NCBI RefSeq assembly: GCF_042666435.1
Contig: NZ_JBHTDC010000001.1
Location: 1,426,001-1,490,000, forward strand
DNA: 64,000 bases
Reading direction: 5' to 3'
From: Allosphingosinicella sp042666435
GTDB lineage: Bacteria; Pseudomonadota; Alphaproteobacteria; Sphingomonadales; Sphingomonadaceae
Below, piece after piece: positions 33,550 to 41,635 of this stretch. How positions within the stretch are numbered: the stretch's first letter is position 1; each line of letters opens with the position of its first letter. Made by a program: the position numbers and the translations under genes. The notes beneath the pieces are model-generated. The model worked only from the letters and a program-made list of their open reading frames with translations. It was not told the origin of the DNA and made no database searches.

Positions 33550-34584
33550 ATGTCCGTCGATGCGGCAAATGCACTTATCCACTGGTATGATGCCAATGCG
33601 CGCATCCTGCCCTGGCGCGCGCGGCCCGGAGAAACGCCCGATCCCTATCGCGTGTGGCTGTCGGAGATCATGCTCCAGCAGACGACCGTGGCCGCCGTCC
33701 GCCCATATTTCGACACGTTCACTCGCCGCTGGCCGACCGTCGAATCGCTGGCGGCGGCCGAGGATGGGGAGGTGATGGCCGCCTGGGCGGGCCTTGGCTA
33801 TTATGCCCGCGCGCGCAACCTCATCGCCTGCGCCCGCGCGGTGGTGACGGAGCAGGGCGGGCAATTCCCGGACACCGAGGCGGCGTTGCTGAAGCTGCCC
33901 GGCATCGGCCGCTACACCGCCGCCGCCATCGCGGCCATCGCCTTCGGCCGGCGCGCCGTGGTCGTCGACGCCAATGTCGAACGCGTGGTCTCGCGGCTCT
34001 TCGCGATGAAGGCGCCGCTGCCAGGTGCCCGCGCCGGCCTCTATGCGCTCGCCGACGGCATCACGCCATCGCGCCGCTCCGGCGATTTCGCTCAGGCGAT
34101 GATGGACCTTGGCGCCACCATCTGCACGGTTCGCGCGCCCGCCTGCGCGGTCTGCCCGCTGTCAGCGCCTTGCGACGCCCGCCGCGAGGGCGCGCCGCAG
34201 CGTTATCCGGTCAAGGCTCCAAAGGCCGTCCGCCCCCACCGGCGGGGCAACGCCTATTGGCTGGAGCATGACGGCCACGTCCTGTTGGTCCGCCGCCCCG
34301 GTAAGGGGATGCTCGGCGGGATGCTCGGCTTTCCCACGGGCGACTGGGCTGACCAGGTCGAACCGGGCGACGGCGCGCCGATCGCGGCGGACTGGGCGGA
34401 GGCGGGCTCCGTCGACCATGTCTTCACCCATTTCGCGCTGACCTTGAATCTCTATTGCGCCGGGGCGGCGGGCCGGGAGCCAGACCAGCTGTGGTGGCCG
34501 GTCGAAAAGCTCGGCGAGGCCGGTCTTCCCACGCTCTTCGCCAAGCTGGCGGCGCGCGGCGCGACGTGGCAGAGGGCGGCATGA
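33550..34584 (+). CDS. mutY: A/G-specific adenine DNA glycosylase
   Basis: A 344-residue base-excision repair enzyme removing adenine opposite 8-oxoguanine. E39 in WLSEIMLQQTTV and D140 in VVDANVERVVSR are the catalytic pair; LPGIGRYTAAAI is the helix-hairpin-helix; the iron-sulfur loop CTVRAPACAVCPLSAPC has the standard C-x6-C-x2-C-x5-C. The C-terminal NUDIX-like domain (GNAYWLEHDGHVLLVRRPGKG) recognises 8-oxoG. It overlaps nudC by ATGA, giving a small repair and nucleotide-sanitising operon divergent from dciA. Confidence 0.95.
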   Translation: MSVDAANALIHWYDANARILPWRARPGETPDPYRVWLSEIMLQQTTVAAVRPYFDTFTRRWPTVESLAAAEDGEVMAAWAGLGYYARARNLIACARAVVTEQGGQFPDTEAALLKLPGIGRYTAAAIAAIAFGRRAVVVDANVERVVSRLFAMKAPLPGARAGLYALADGITPSRRSGDFAQAMMDLGATICTVRAPACAVCPLSAPCDARREGAPQRYPVKAPKAVRPHRRGNAYWLEHDGHVLLVRRPGKGMLGGMLGFPTGDWADQVEPGDGAPIAADWAEAGSVDHVFTHFALTLNLYCAGAAGREPDQLWWPVEKLGEAGLPTLFAKLAARGATWQRAA

Positions 34585-35456
34585 TTTCTCCACGAGCGCC
34601 GGGCTTCACCGGTTCCCGAATCGACCGCGCCGACGCCCTTCGCCTCGACGAGGAAAGGATCGCGGCGCTGCTCGGCCATCTCGAGGCGCGACTGCTGCGT
34701 CTGGAAACGCTCGACCCGGTGTTGGGCGAGGACGGGCGGCTCGCATGGGACAGCATGGCCGGCCTGGGCGACGGGGCCGAGTCGCTGTTCCTCGGCCTCG
34801 ACGGTGACGCGCCCTTGTTCGCGCCGCTCGCCCGAATGGCGCCGATCACCGGCCACGCCCGGAGCGTGTTCCCCCTGCTCGACCGGATGGACAGCGGGGA
34901 CGCGGCCTTGTGGGCGGCGGCTCGCAGCCTCATCGAATGGCACAATCGTCATGGTTTCTGCAGCGTCTGCGGGAGTCCCAGCGAGATATTCCGTGCCGGC
35001 TGGGCGCGCCGTTGCCTATCCTGCGCGGCCGAGCATTTTCCGCGCGTCGATCCGGTCGTCATCATGCTCGCCGAACACGACGGGCGGGTGCTCGTCGGCC
35101 GGGGGCTTGCCTATCCGCCGGGCCGCTATTCCGCGCTCGCGGGATTCGTCGAACCCGGCGAATCGATCGAGGAGGCGGTCGCGCGCGAGCTGTTCGAGGA
35201 AGCGGGAGTGCGCGCGAAATCGGTCCGCTACGTCGCCAGCCAGCCCTGGCCATTCCCCGGATCGCTGATGATCGCCTGCATCGCCGAAACGGAGAGCGAC
35301 GCGCTCACGCTCGACCGTACCGAGCTTGAGGACGCGATGTGGATCGACCGTGCGGGCATCGAAGCGGCGTTGACGGGTGCGGCCGAGGCGCCATTCCAGG
35401 CGCCGCCCCATTTCGCCATCGCCAACACGCTGCTGGCGAGGTGGCTGGCGGGTTAG
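34581..35456 (+). CDS. nudC: NAD+ diphosphatase / RNA decapping Nudix hydrolase
   Basis: A 291-residue NudC enzyme that hydrolyses NAD(H) and removes NAD caps from RNA. After a variable N-terminal domain a zinc ribbon is seen (CSVCGS and CLSC), then the Nudix box GFVEPGESIEEAVARELFEE from about residue 188 and the diagnostic SQPWPFPGSLM. ATG 34581 overlaps the mutY stop. A longer frame from 34455 lies inside mutY and is rejected. Size is a little longer than E. coli NudC, as is common in Alphaproteobacteria. Confidence 0.93.
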   Translation: MISPRAPGFTGSRIDRADALRLDEERIAALLGHLEARLLRLETLDPVLGEDGRLAWDSMAGLGDGAESLFLGLDGDAPLFAPLARMAPITGHARSVFPLLDRMDSGDAALWAAARSLIEWHNRHGFCSVCGSPSEIFRAGWARRCLSCAAEHFPRVDPVVIMLAEHDGRVLVGRGLAYPPGRYSALAGFVEPGESIEEAVARELFEEAGVRAKSVRYVASQPWPFPGSLMIACIAETESDALTLDRTELEDAMWIDRAGIEAALTGAAEAPFQAPPHFAIANTLLARWLAG

Positions 35457-35477
35457 GTTCATCGCGGGGATAGGAAG

Positions 35478-35723
35478 CTAGCGGCCCCGTCTCACGAAGA
35501 AGACCAGGGCGAGCAGGCCGACCGCGCCCAGCGATGCCACGACCGGGGTCATCGGGTCGAACGCCGCCTCGAGAATATTGCCGCCGCCGAGCAGCGGGCC
35601 GAGAATGAAGGCGCCAAGAAGCGAGCCGACCATGCCGGCGACGGGGTTGAGCCAGCGGCCGCGCGGGGAAGCGGGGCGCATGGCGAGGCCGGCGAGCCAG
35701 CCGATCGCGGCGCCGACGATCAA
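35478..35723 (-). CDS. GlsB/YeaQ/YmgE-family stress membrane protein
   Basis: A small inner-membrane protein, 81 residues from the TTG at 35723, with three hydrophobic segments and the glycine-rich core of the family (GSLLGAFILGPLLGGG). Only a TTG gives a normal start, and no ribosome-binding site is close to it. A strong GGAGG lies upstream and points to an in-frame ACG at 35741, which would give the usual family start xGFIIALIVGAAIGW. So the true start may be ACG, or an ATG has mutated. Function of the family is unclear. A paralogue follows on the same strand upstream. Confidence 0.75.
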   Translation of the reverse strand: MIVGAAIGWLAGLAMRPASPRGRWLNPVAGMVGSLLGAFILGPLLGGGNILEAAFDPMTPVVASLGAVGLLALVFFVRRGR

Positions 35724-35774
35724 GGCGATGATGAAGCCCGTAAATCCCTCCCCAGCATTAATCGGCGGAACGAG

Positions 35775-35804
35775 AAAAGGCCGCCTCTATCGCGAGGCGG
35801 CCTT
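35775..35804 (-). terminator. Terminator between the two GlsB-family genes
   Basis: AAGGCCGCCT (35777-35786) and AGGCGGCCTT (35795-35804) form a perfect 10-bp stem with an 8-base loop. Read on the minus strand it is followed by TTTT, so it should end the transcript of the upstream GlsB-family gene. Confidence 0.75.
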
Positions 35805-35830
35805 GTCCCGTCGAGTCGAGCTTCAGCGAG

Positions 35831-36100
35831 TTAGCGGACGCGGCCGCGGCGGAAGAGGTTGACGATCGCGAGCAGGATGACCGCTCCCAGGAACGACACC
35901 AGCAGCGACATCGGGTTGAACGCCCCGGTCGTGATGGAGGCGCCGCCAAGCAGCGGCCCGAGGATCAGGCCGCCCAAAAGCGCGCCGATGATGCCGACGA
36001 CGATATTGAGGATGATCCCCTGCTGCGCGTCGGTGCGCATGACAATGCTGGCCAGCCAGCCGAGAATGCCGCCGACGATGATGATAATGATCCAAGTCAT
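35831..36100 (-). CDS. GlsB/YeaQ/YmgE-family stress membrane protein
   Basis: An 89-residue inner-membrane protein: helix 1 TWIIIIIVGGILGWLASIVM, helix 2 ILNIVVGIIGALLGGLILGP, helix 3 LLVSFLGAVILLAIVNLF, then a basic end RRGRVR. These are standard features of the transglycosylase-associated family, a misleading name since no enzyme activity is established. AGGAGG precedes the ATG. Members are stress-induced in many Proteobacteria; a candidate EcfG-type promoter lies upstream. It is separated from its paralogue by a terminator, so the two are probably transcribed independently. Confidence 0.88.
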   Translation of the reverse strand: MTWIIIIIVGGILGWLASIVMRTDAQQGIILNIVVGIIGALLGGLILGPLLGGASITTGAFNPMSLLVSFLGAVILLAIVNLFRRGRVR

Positions 36101-36128
36101 CTTTAATCCCTCCTGTACTCCGCCTGCG

Positions 36129-36155
36129 AACCGAAAGAGGTTTCAGCGGCGTTCC
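36129..36155 (-). promoter_or_regulatory. Candidate EcfG (general stress) promoter
   Basis: On the minus strand GGAAC (36155-36151) is followed after 17 bases by CGGTT (36133-36129). Alphaproteobacterial EcfG promoters read GGAAC-N16/17-CGTT, so the -35 is exact and the -10 has an extra G. It sits about 30 bases upstream of the GlsB-family start. Confidence 0.35.
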
Positions 36156-36303
36156 GAATCCAAGACGCGCGAAAGGCGTGCTTGTTCCTATGGGTCGTCG
36201 CACATTCTGGCGGCGCGGATCGGCCCAAGGCGAGCAGAGCCTTACATCGTTTCGGCAAAGTATTGAAGGAAAGACGTCGCGGCGGCGGAGGGGCCGACGC
36301 GGA

Positions 36304-36603
36304 TCAGAATTTCTGCTGGCGCTCGTAAAGCGACTTGTAATGCTGGATGCGGGTGACGCGCAGGCCCGGCATTCCGGAACGGTCGACCGCGCGCTGCCAG
36401 CCGGCGAATTCCTCGAGCGTCAGATTGTAGCGCTCGCAGGCTTCGTCGACGCTCAGCAGGCCGCCGCTCACCGCCGCCACCACCTCGGCCTTGCGGCGGA
36501 CGACCCAGCGGGACGTCGAGGACGGTGGAAGCGAATCGAGCGTCAGCGGCTCCCCGAGCGGGCCGATCACCTGAGCGGGGCGTATCGTCTGATTTTCGAT
36601 CAT
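36304..36603 (-). CDS. sciP: CtrA inhibitor SciP (DUF1153)
   Basis: A 99-residue helix-turn-helix protein of the DUF1153 family, found almost only in Alphaproteobacteria. PLGEPLTLDSLPP, RWVVRRKAEVVAAVSGGLL and GMPGLRVTRIQHYKSLYE are the conserved blocks. In Caulobacter SciP binds CtrA and blocks its activation of target promoters in G1, so it shapes the cell cycle. Length is normal. It is transcribed alone, with a 132-base gap to the next upstream gene. The exact CtrA interaction in this organism is inferred from the family. Confidence 0.93.
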   Translation of the reverse strand: MIENQTIRPAQVIGPLGEPLTLDSLPPSSTSRWVVRRKAEVVAAVSGGLLSVDEACERYNLTLEEFAGWQRAVDRSGMPGLRVTRIQHYKSLYERQQKF

Positions 36604-36735
36604 TCCTACCTCAAAATAATCCCCCGGAACTCAGGGGGCGTCTCGTCCGGTCGCTCATCCTTAGCGGGAGGGCATTGAAGGAAGGCTAAAATGCGAAGGT
36701 AAATTTCCCGGTCATATGCATTGACGGAAAACCGC

Positions 36736-36993
36736 CTATCGCGTCCGCGACGGGTCGCGGTGGAAGCGCCCCTCCTGCGCGGCGACCGCGTCGGACCAGG
36801 CGGGCGTCGCGAGCAGGATGTCGACCAGCGGCTCGCGCGGCGCGGAATCCGCCGGGCCCCGGGCGCAGCGCGCGGCGCGGGCCGCGGCGCTCGCCGACTG
36901 GATCGCGTCGAGCGTCGCCACCAGCACGCCATAATCGAGGCGGGCGGGGGTCCGGTCGGCGAGCAGGCGTCGGGCGCGGAGGGGGAAGCTCAT
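36736..36993 (-). CDS. Hypothetical small basic protein
   Basis: An 85-residue frame beginning MSFPLRARRLLADRTPARLD with GGGGGC eight bases upstream. It is rich in Ala and Arg, has no membrane segment or known motif, and ends HRDPSRTR. It lies between sciP and mnmA, divergent from mnmA. An overlapping frame on the plus strand (36721-37029) is Arg/Gly-rich and less plausible. The better start site and the less repetitive composition favour this strand, but it may not be a gene. Confidence 0.4.
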   Translation of the reverse strand: MSFPLRARRLLADRTPARLDYGVLVATLDAIQSASAAARAARCARGPADSAPREPLVDILLATPAWSDAVAAQEGRFHRDPSRTR

Positions 36994-37091
36994 GTCCATT
37001 GCCCCCGAGTCCCTATAGGAGAAGGCTGAATCCATCGTAAAACCCGCCCGGGGTGGGCGCGGCCCGCTCATGCTCCTATATGGCGGCCCTC

Positions 37092-38261
37092 ATGATCGTG
37101 GATTTCCAGCTCGACCGGCCGCTGAATGAGGCCCGGATCGTCGTCGCCATGTCCGGCGGCGTCGACAGCTCGGTCGTGGCCGCGCTGGCCGCGCGAACCG
37201 GCGCGGAGGTGATCGGAGTGACCCTCCAGCTCTACGATCACGGCGCCGCCGTCCAGCGCACCGGCAGCTGCTGCGCCGGCCAGGACATATATGACGCGCG
37301 GGTGGTCGCCGACCGCCTCGGCATCGCCCATTATGTGTTCGATTATGAAAGCCGCTTCCGTGACAGCGTCATCGAGCGCTTCGCCGACGAATATATGAAG
37401 GGCCGCACGCCCATCCCCTGCATCAGCTGTAATCAGGGGGTGAAATTCACCGACCTGCTCAGTCTCGCCCGCGATCTCGGCGCCGACTGCCTCGCCACCG
37501 GCCATTATGTGCGGCGCGTCGTCGGCCCGAACGGGGTCGAGCTCCACCGCGCCGCCGATCCGGCGCGCGACCAGAGCTATTTCCTGTTCGCGACCAAGCG
37601 CGAGCAGCTCGATTATCTCCGCTTCCCGCTGGGCGACATGCCCAAGCCGGCGGTGCGCGAGATCGCGCGGGAACTGGGGCTGCTCGTCGCCGACAAGCCG
37701 GACAGCCAGGACATCTGCTTCGTCCCCGACGGCGACTATGCCTCGATCGTCAAGAAGGTTCGGCCCGACGCGGCGGCGGAGGGAGAAATTGTCGACCGCG
37801 ACGGCCGTGTGCTGGGCCGCCATCCCGGCCTCATCCATTTCACCGTCGGCCAGCGGCGCGGGCTGGAAATAGGCGGGCAGCCCGAACCGCTCTACGTCGT
37901 CCGGCTGGAGCCCGAGAGCCGGCGCGTCGTCGTCGGGCCGAAGGCGGCGCTGGCGGTCGGCGCGGCGCGTCTCGGCGACATCAACTGGCTTGGCGAGGAC
38001 CAGCGCGAGGGCCTCACCGCCAAGGTCCGATCGATGGCCAAGCCCGCGCCGGTTCGCCTCGACGGCCCCACCATCCGCTTCGCGGCGCCCGAATATGGAG
38101 TCGCCCCCGGCCAGGCCGCGGTGCTGTACGACGGCGACCGGGTGCTCGGCGGCGGCTGGATCGAGGAGACTTTGCCCGCGGACACGCGGTCCGGAGCTGA
38201 CCGGGCTGATTCCGTCCCTGGCTTCGAAAAGGATGAAGCGACGGAAGCCGTTTCCGCCTGA
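37092..38261 (+). CDS. mnmA: tRNA-specific 2-thiouridylase
   Basis: A 389-residue enzyme that puts sulfur on uridine 34 of Lys, Glu and Gln tRNAs. SGGVDSS (21-27) is the PP-loop binding ATP. Catalytic cysteines are in PCISCNQGVKF and DICFVPDGDY. GQRRGLEIGG lies in the central domain and the beta-barrel follows. ATG 37092 or 37080 may be the start, as neither has a strong ribosome-binding site. About 20 acidic and polar residues extend the C-terminus beyond the usual end. It seems to be a single gene followed by phaC after 119 bases. Confidence 0.94.
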   Translation: MIVDFQLDRPLNEARIVVAMSGGVDSSVVAALAARTGAEVIGVTLQLYDHGAAVQRTGSCCAGQDIYDARVVADRLGIAHYVFDYESRFRDSVIERFADEYMKGRTPIPCISCNQGVKFTDLLSLARDLGADCLATGHYVRRVVGPNGVELHRAADPARDQSYFLFATKREQLDYLRFPLGDMPKPAVREIARELGLLVADKPDSQDICFVPDGDYASIVKKVRPDAAAEGEIVDRDGRVLGRHPGLIHFTVGQRRGLEIGGQPEPLYVVRLEPESRRVVVGPKAALAVGAARLGDINWLGEDQREGLTAKVRSMAKPAPVRLDGPTIRFAAPEYGVAPGQAAVLYDGDRVLGGGWIEETLPADTRSGADRADSVPGFEKDEATEAVSA

Positions 38262-38380
38262 GTTGCCCGCGCGCCACGAGCGGAAGGCTGAAATCCTGCC
38301 GATTTCGTGTAAAGGCCGTCCCAGTTCGCTAAACTCACGGGGGGAACCCGCCACCCCCGCAGCCTATCAGGAGCCCGAAC

Positions 38381-40174
38381 ATGGCCGAGCCGGATGCCGA
38401 TACCCGCCCGAAGGCCGAGTCGGCCGCCGCGATCCCCACTCTGGCGGAGATGCAGCACTGGACCTGGGTGATGGGCCGCGCGCAGCAGCTGATGATGGAG
38501 CATGTCGCCAAAGGCTGGGGCGAGGCGCCGCCCATGAAGGCGGCCGACCCCAAGGCCTTCGCGCAATGGCCGGGAATGAACCTGTTCGCCTATCCCGGGC
38601 AGATTGCAAAAGCGCAGGCCGATATGTGGAGCGAGGGGCTTGCGATCTGGCAACGGGCGCTGGGCGGCGACGCCGGGCCGTCCGAGATCGAAGAGAAAGC
38701 GGCCAAGGACAAGCGTTTCGCGGCGTCGCAATGGCGGGAAAATCCGCTGTTCGACATGATCCGCCAGACCTATATCCTGATCTCCGACCGGCTTCTGGGC
38801 TCCGTCGACGCCATCGAAGGCGTGGACGACAAAGGGAGGGAGAAGCTGCGCTTCGCGACCCGCGCCTTCGTCGATGCCATGAGCCCGTCCAATTTCGCCC
38901 TCACCAATCCGCTGGTGCTCGAGAAGACGCTGGAAACCAAGGGCGAGAATCTGCTCAAGGGCCTGGAGAACATGCTCCGCGACCTTGGCCAGGGCCAGCT
39001 CACCCATACCGATCCGCAAGCGTTCGAGGTGGGCCGCAACATCGCCACCACGCCGGGCAAGGTCATCAGGCAGACTCCGCTCTACCAGCTCATCCAATAT
39101 GCCCCGACGACGGACCAGGTCGACGAGACGCCCGTCGTCATCTTTCCGCCCTGGATCAATCGCTTCTACATTCTCGACCTCAACCCGAAGAAGAGCTTCA
39201 TCCGATGGGCGGTCGAGCAGGGCCTGACCGTGTTCGTCGTGTCCTGGAAGTCGGCGGACGAGGGCATGGCCGACCTGACGCTCGACGATTACGTCCTTGC
39301 CCAGATCGACGCGATCGACACGATCCGCGACCTGCTCAAGGTCGATGACGTACACACGATCGGCTATTGCGTCGCCGGCACGACCCTGGCGGCCACCCTC
39401 GCTTTGCTCGAGGCGCGCGACGAGGCGGACAAGGTAGCGAGCGCGACCTTCCTCACCGCCCAGGTCGATTTCTCGGAAGCTGGCGACCTCACTTTGTTTC
39501 TCGGCGACGAGCAGATGCAGCTGATCCAGCAGCTCTCGGCCGACAAGGGCTATATGGACGGCCGCTACATGGCGGCGACGTTCAACCTGCTGCGCGGCCG
39601 CGACCTCATCTGGAGTTACGTGACCAACAATTACCTGATGGGCGAGGATTATACGCCGTTCGACCTCCTCCACTGGAATTCGGACACGACCAACCTGCCC
39701 GCCAAATGGCACCAGGCCTATCTGCGCGATTTCTACCGCGATAATCGGCTGGTCCAGCCGGGCGGGATCGTCGTGGACGGAACGCCGATCAACCTCACCA
39801 GGGTGAAGATACCCGCTTACGTCCAGGCGGGCCGCGAGGACCATATCGCGCCGCCGCAAAGCGTCTGGAAGATCACCCATCATTTTCAGGGGCCGCTTCG
39901 GTTCGTGCTCGCCGGGTCGGGTCACATCGCCGGCGTCGTCAACCCTCCCGACGCCCAGAAATACCAATATTGGATCAACGAGGAGCCGGTCGTGTCGCTC
40001 GAGGAATATGTCGCCGGAGCGACCGAGACCAAGGGGAGCTGGTGGCCCGACTGGCGCCACTGGATCGAGCGCAAGTCCGATGGAAATGTCCCCGCCAAAG
40101 GCGCGCGGGTGCCGGGCAAGGGCAGGCTCAAGGCGTTGGAAGACGCGCCGGGAAGCTATGTGAAGGCGCGCTAA
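38381..40174 (+). CDS. phaC: Class I poly(3-hydroxyalkanoate) synthase
   Basis: A 597-residue polymerase joining 3-hydroxybutyryl-CoA into PHB at the granule surface. The lipase-like box GYCVAGT carries the catalytic Cys330; the other triad members are D487 (GREDHIAPP) and H515 (GSGHIAGVVNPP). The N-terminal 180 residues are the class I domain, and PPWINRFYILDLNPKKSFIR is the strongly conserved central block. CAGGAG precedes the ATG. Phasin follows after 89 bases. bdhA in this window would serve the degradative side. Substrate length preference (short-chain) is inferred from class I features. Confidence 0.95.
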   Translation: MAEPDADTRPKAESAAAIPTLAEMQHWTWVMGRAQQLMMEHVAKGWGEAPPMKAADPKAFAQWPGMNLFAYPGQIAKAQADMWSEGLAIWQRALGGDAGPSEIEEKAAKDKRFAASQWRENPLFDMIRQTYILISDRLLGSVDAIEGVDDKGREKLRFATRAFVDAMSPSNFALTNPLVLEKTLETKGENLLKGLENMLRDLGQGQLTHTDPQAFEVGRNIATTPGKVIRQTPLYQLIQYAPTTDQVDETPVVIFPPWINRFYILDLNPKKSFIRWAVEQGLTVFVVSWKSADEGMADLTLDDYVLAQIDAIDTIRDLLKVDDVHTIGYCVAGTTLAATLALLEARDEADKVASATFLTAQVDFSEAGDLTLFLGDEQMQLIQQLSADKGYMDGRYMAATFNLLRGRDLIWSYVTNNYLMGEDYTPFDLLHWNSDTTNLPAKWHQAYLRDFYRDNRLVQPGGIVVDGTPINLTRVKIPAYVQAGREDHIAPPQSVWKITHHFQGPLRFVLAGSGHIAGVVNPPDAQKYQYWINEEPVVSLEEYVAGATETKGSWWPDWRHWIERKSDGNVPAKGARVPGKGRLKALEDAPGSYVKAR

Positions 40175-40180
40175 CCGGCT

Positions 40181-40193
40181 TTGCTGCACCGCA
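40181..40193. promoter_or_regulatory. Candidate PhaR operator 1
   Basis: TTGCTGCACCGCA lies just upstream of the phasin -35. PhaR, the PHB-responsive repressor, is known to bind TGC/GCA-rich sites before phasin genes in Paracoccus; this match is by eye. Confidence 0.45.
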
Positions 40194-40203
40194 CAAAAAA
40201 TAC

Positions 40204-40232
40204 TTGAAACGCTCGCTCGAATCCCTTATTGT
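40204..40232 (+). promoter_or_regulatory. Phasin gene promoter
   Basis: TTGAAA (40204-40209), 17-base spacer, TATTGT (40227-40232). Transcription would start about 40239, leaving a 25-base leader with GGAGAG before the ATG. Two TGC-rich candidate operators flank it. Confidence 0.65.
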
Positions 40233-40244
40233 TGCATTGCAGCA
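40232..40244. promoter_or_regulatory. Candidate PhaR operator 2
   Basis: TTGCATTGCAGCA, a near-palindrome overlapping the end of the -10 and the expected transcription start. This position suits repression. It resembles the TGCATTGCAGCA-like PhaR sites of phasin promoters in other Alphaproteobacteria. Confidence 0.55.
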
Positions 40245-40263
40245 TAAGTGGAGAGAATTTGAG

Positions 40264-40989
40264 ATGGCGCATCGGAAAGCCAAGAGCCGCTCGACCGCAT
40301 CGGCCCAGAAGGGCGCCGCTGCGCGTCCGGCTGTCAATGCCGTTCCGACGGTCAAGGCGGAGGCCAAGCCGGTCTCGGCCGCTCCCGCTCCGGCGGCGAA
40401 AGTCGAGACGGCTCCCGCACCCGTTGCCCCCGCGGCGCCAGTCGCTCCGGTCGTCGAAAAGACCGAAGCGGTGCCCGCCGCCATCGAAACCCGCATCAAC
40501 ACCGCAACCGAACAAAGGACCAAGACCATGACCAAGCAGACCAACACCGCCACCGAGACCGGCGCCATCGCCGCCGACCGCATCCAGGCCGCCATCGGCG
40601 ACGTCAATGCGCGCGCCCAAGTTGCCGCCGAGAAGGGCACCAAGCTCCTCGAGGAAGCCACCGAGCTGACCAAGGGCAATGTCGAAGCGCTCGTCGCTTC
40701 CTCGAAGATCGCCGCCAAGGGCGTCGAGACGCTCGGCCAGGATGCCGCCGAATATGGCCGCAAAAGCTTCGAAGAGGCCTCGGCCGCTCTCAAGAGCTTC
40801 GCCGAAGTCAAGTCGCCGACCGACTTCTTCAAGCTCCAGAGCGACTATGCCCGTTCGGCCTTCGATTCGATGGTCGCCGAGAGCGCCAAGGTCAGCGAAG
40901 CCGTGATCAAGCTCGCCGGCGAAGTCGCCGAGCCGATCACCAGCCGCTACTCGGTCGCCGCCGAGCGCGTGAAGACGCTGGCTCTCTAA
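40264..40989 (+). CDS. Phasin family granule-associated protein
   Basis: A 241-residue PHB granule coat protein. Residues 1-80 are Lys, Ala and Pro rich (HRKAKSRSTASAQKGAAARP), resembling the basic linker of DNA-binding or granule-tethering phasins; 90-241 is the Phasin_2 helical domain (AAEKGTKLLEEATELTKGN, DFFKLQSDYARSAFD). ATG 40264 has GGAGAG upstream; an in-frame ATG at about 40528 would give a short phasin without the basic head. It follows phaC and has its own promoter with candidate PhaR sites, and ends before a strong terminator. Confidence 0.9.
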   Translation: MAHRKAKSRSTASAQKGAAARPAVNAVPTVKAEAKPVSAAPAPAAKVETAPAPVAPAAPVAPVVEKTEAVPAAIETRINTATEQRTKTMTKQTNTATETGAIAADRIQAAIGDVNARAQVAAEKGTKLLEEATELTKGNVEALVASSKIAAKGVETLGQDAAEYGRKSFEEASAALKSFAEVKSPTDFFKLQSDYARSAFDSMVAESAKVSEAVIKLAGEVAEPITSRYSVAAERVKTLAL

Positions 40990-41019
40990 GAGCTTCTCCC
41001 ACCCCCCGGGAGAATGAAG

Positions 41020-41052
41020 GGCGGCCGTTCCATCCGGAGCGGCCGCCTTTTT
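41020..41052 (+). terminator. Intrinsic terminator after phasin
   Basis: GGCGGCCG (41020-41027) pairs with CGGCCGCC (41040-41047) around a 12-base loop and is followed by TTTTT. It closes the phaC-phasin unit. Confidence 0.85.
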
Positions 41053-41151
41053 CGCGTTCGTGGAACCCGGACGGCCGGTTCGGCTTTATCGGCCCGTAAC
41101 CATGGATGGACTTGCCGCCTCATGGGGCGGATGCCATATTCGGGCGCTGTG

Positions 41152-41508
41152 ATGCTTAGTTATGAAACACTCATCGTGGCCGCCGGCGACGACGGCAAAG
41201 GCGACGACGAGGGCACCGGCCTCGGCGTCGCGACCCGCACGCGCACCCGGACCAAGACGCCGTCGCCCTACAAGGTGCTGATGCTCAACGACGATTATAC
41301 GCCGATGGAGTTCGTCGTCTTGTGCCTGCAGCGCTTCTTCCGGATGGACATAGAGGATGCGACCCGGGTGATGCTGCACGTCCACCAGCGCGGCGTCGGC
41401 GTGTGCGGCATCTTCAGCTACGAAGTGGCCGAGACCAAGGTCGCGCAGGTCATCGACTATGCCCGCGAGAACCAGCACCCGCTCCAATGCACGCTGGAAA
41501 AGGCCTAA
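41152..41508 (+). CDS. clpS: ClpS adaptor of the ClpAP protease
   Basis: A 118-residue N-end-rule adaptor that hands substrates to ClpA. PYKVLMLNDDYTPMEFVV is the substrate-pocket block, VMLHVHQRGVGVCGIFSYE and AETKVAQVIDYARENQHPL complete the domain. The N-terminal 40 residues are polar and flexible as expected. ATG 41152 is used; the frame continues further upstream over sequence of non-coding character. clpA is not adjacent within the window, although the two often lie together. Downstream is a palindromic repeat and then murA. Confidence 0.92.
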   Translation: MLSYETLIVAAGDDGKGDDEGTGLGVATRTRTRTKTPSPYKVLMLNDDYTPMEFVVLCLQRFFRMDIEDATRVMLHVHQRGVGVCGIFSYEVAETKVAQVIDYARENQHPLQCTLEKA

Positions 41509-41515
41509 AACCGCT

Positions 41516-41596
41516 CGTCATCCCGGCGAAGGCCGGGATTCCCTCTCGCCTGCCCGCCCTTTCCGACCTGGGATTCCGGCCTTCGCCGGAATGACG
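41516..41596. repeat. Intergenic palindromic repeat, family A
   Basis: Second copy of the unit at 21663: begins CGTCATCCCGGCGAAGGCCG and ends GGCCTTCGCCGGAATGACG, with inverted ends and internal hairpins. It fills the gap between clpS and murA. Confidence 0.85.
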
Positions 41597-41635
41597 GTGT
41601 CTTGCACGGCGGGCGCAATCCCCTAGAAGCCCCCC

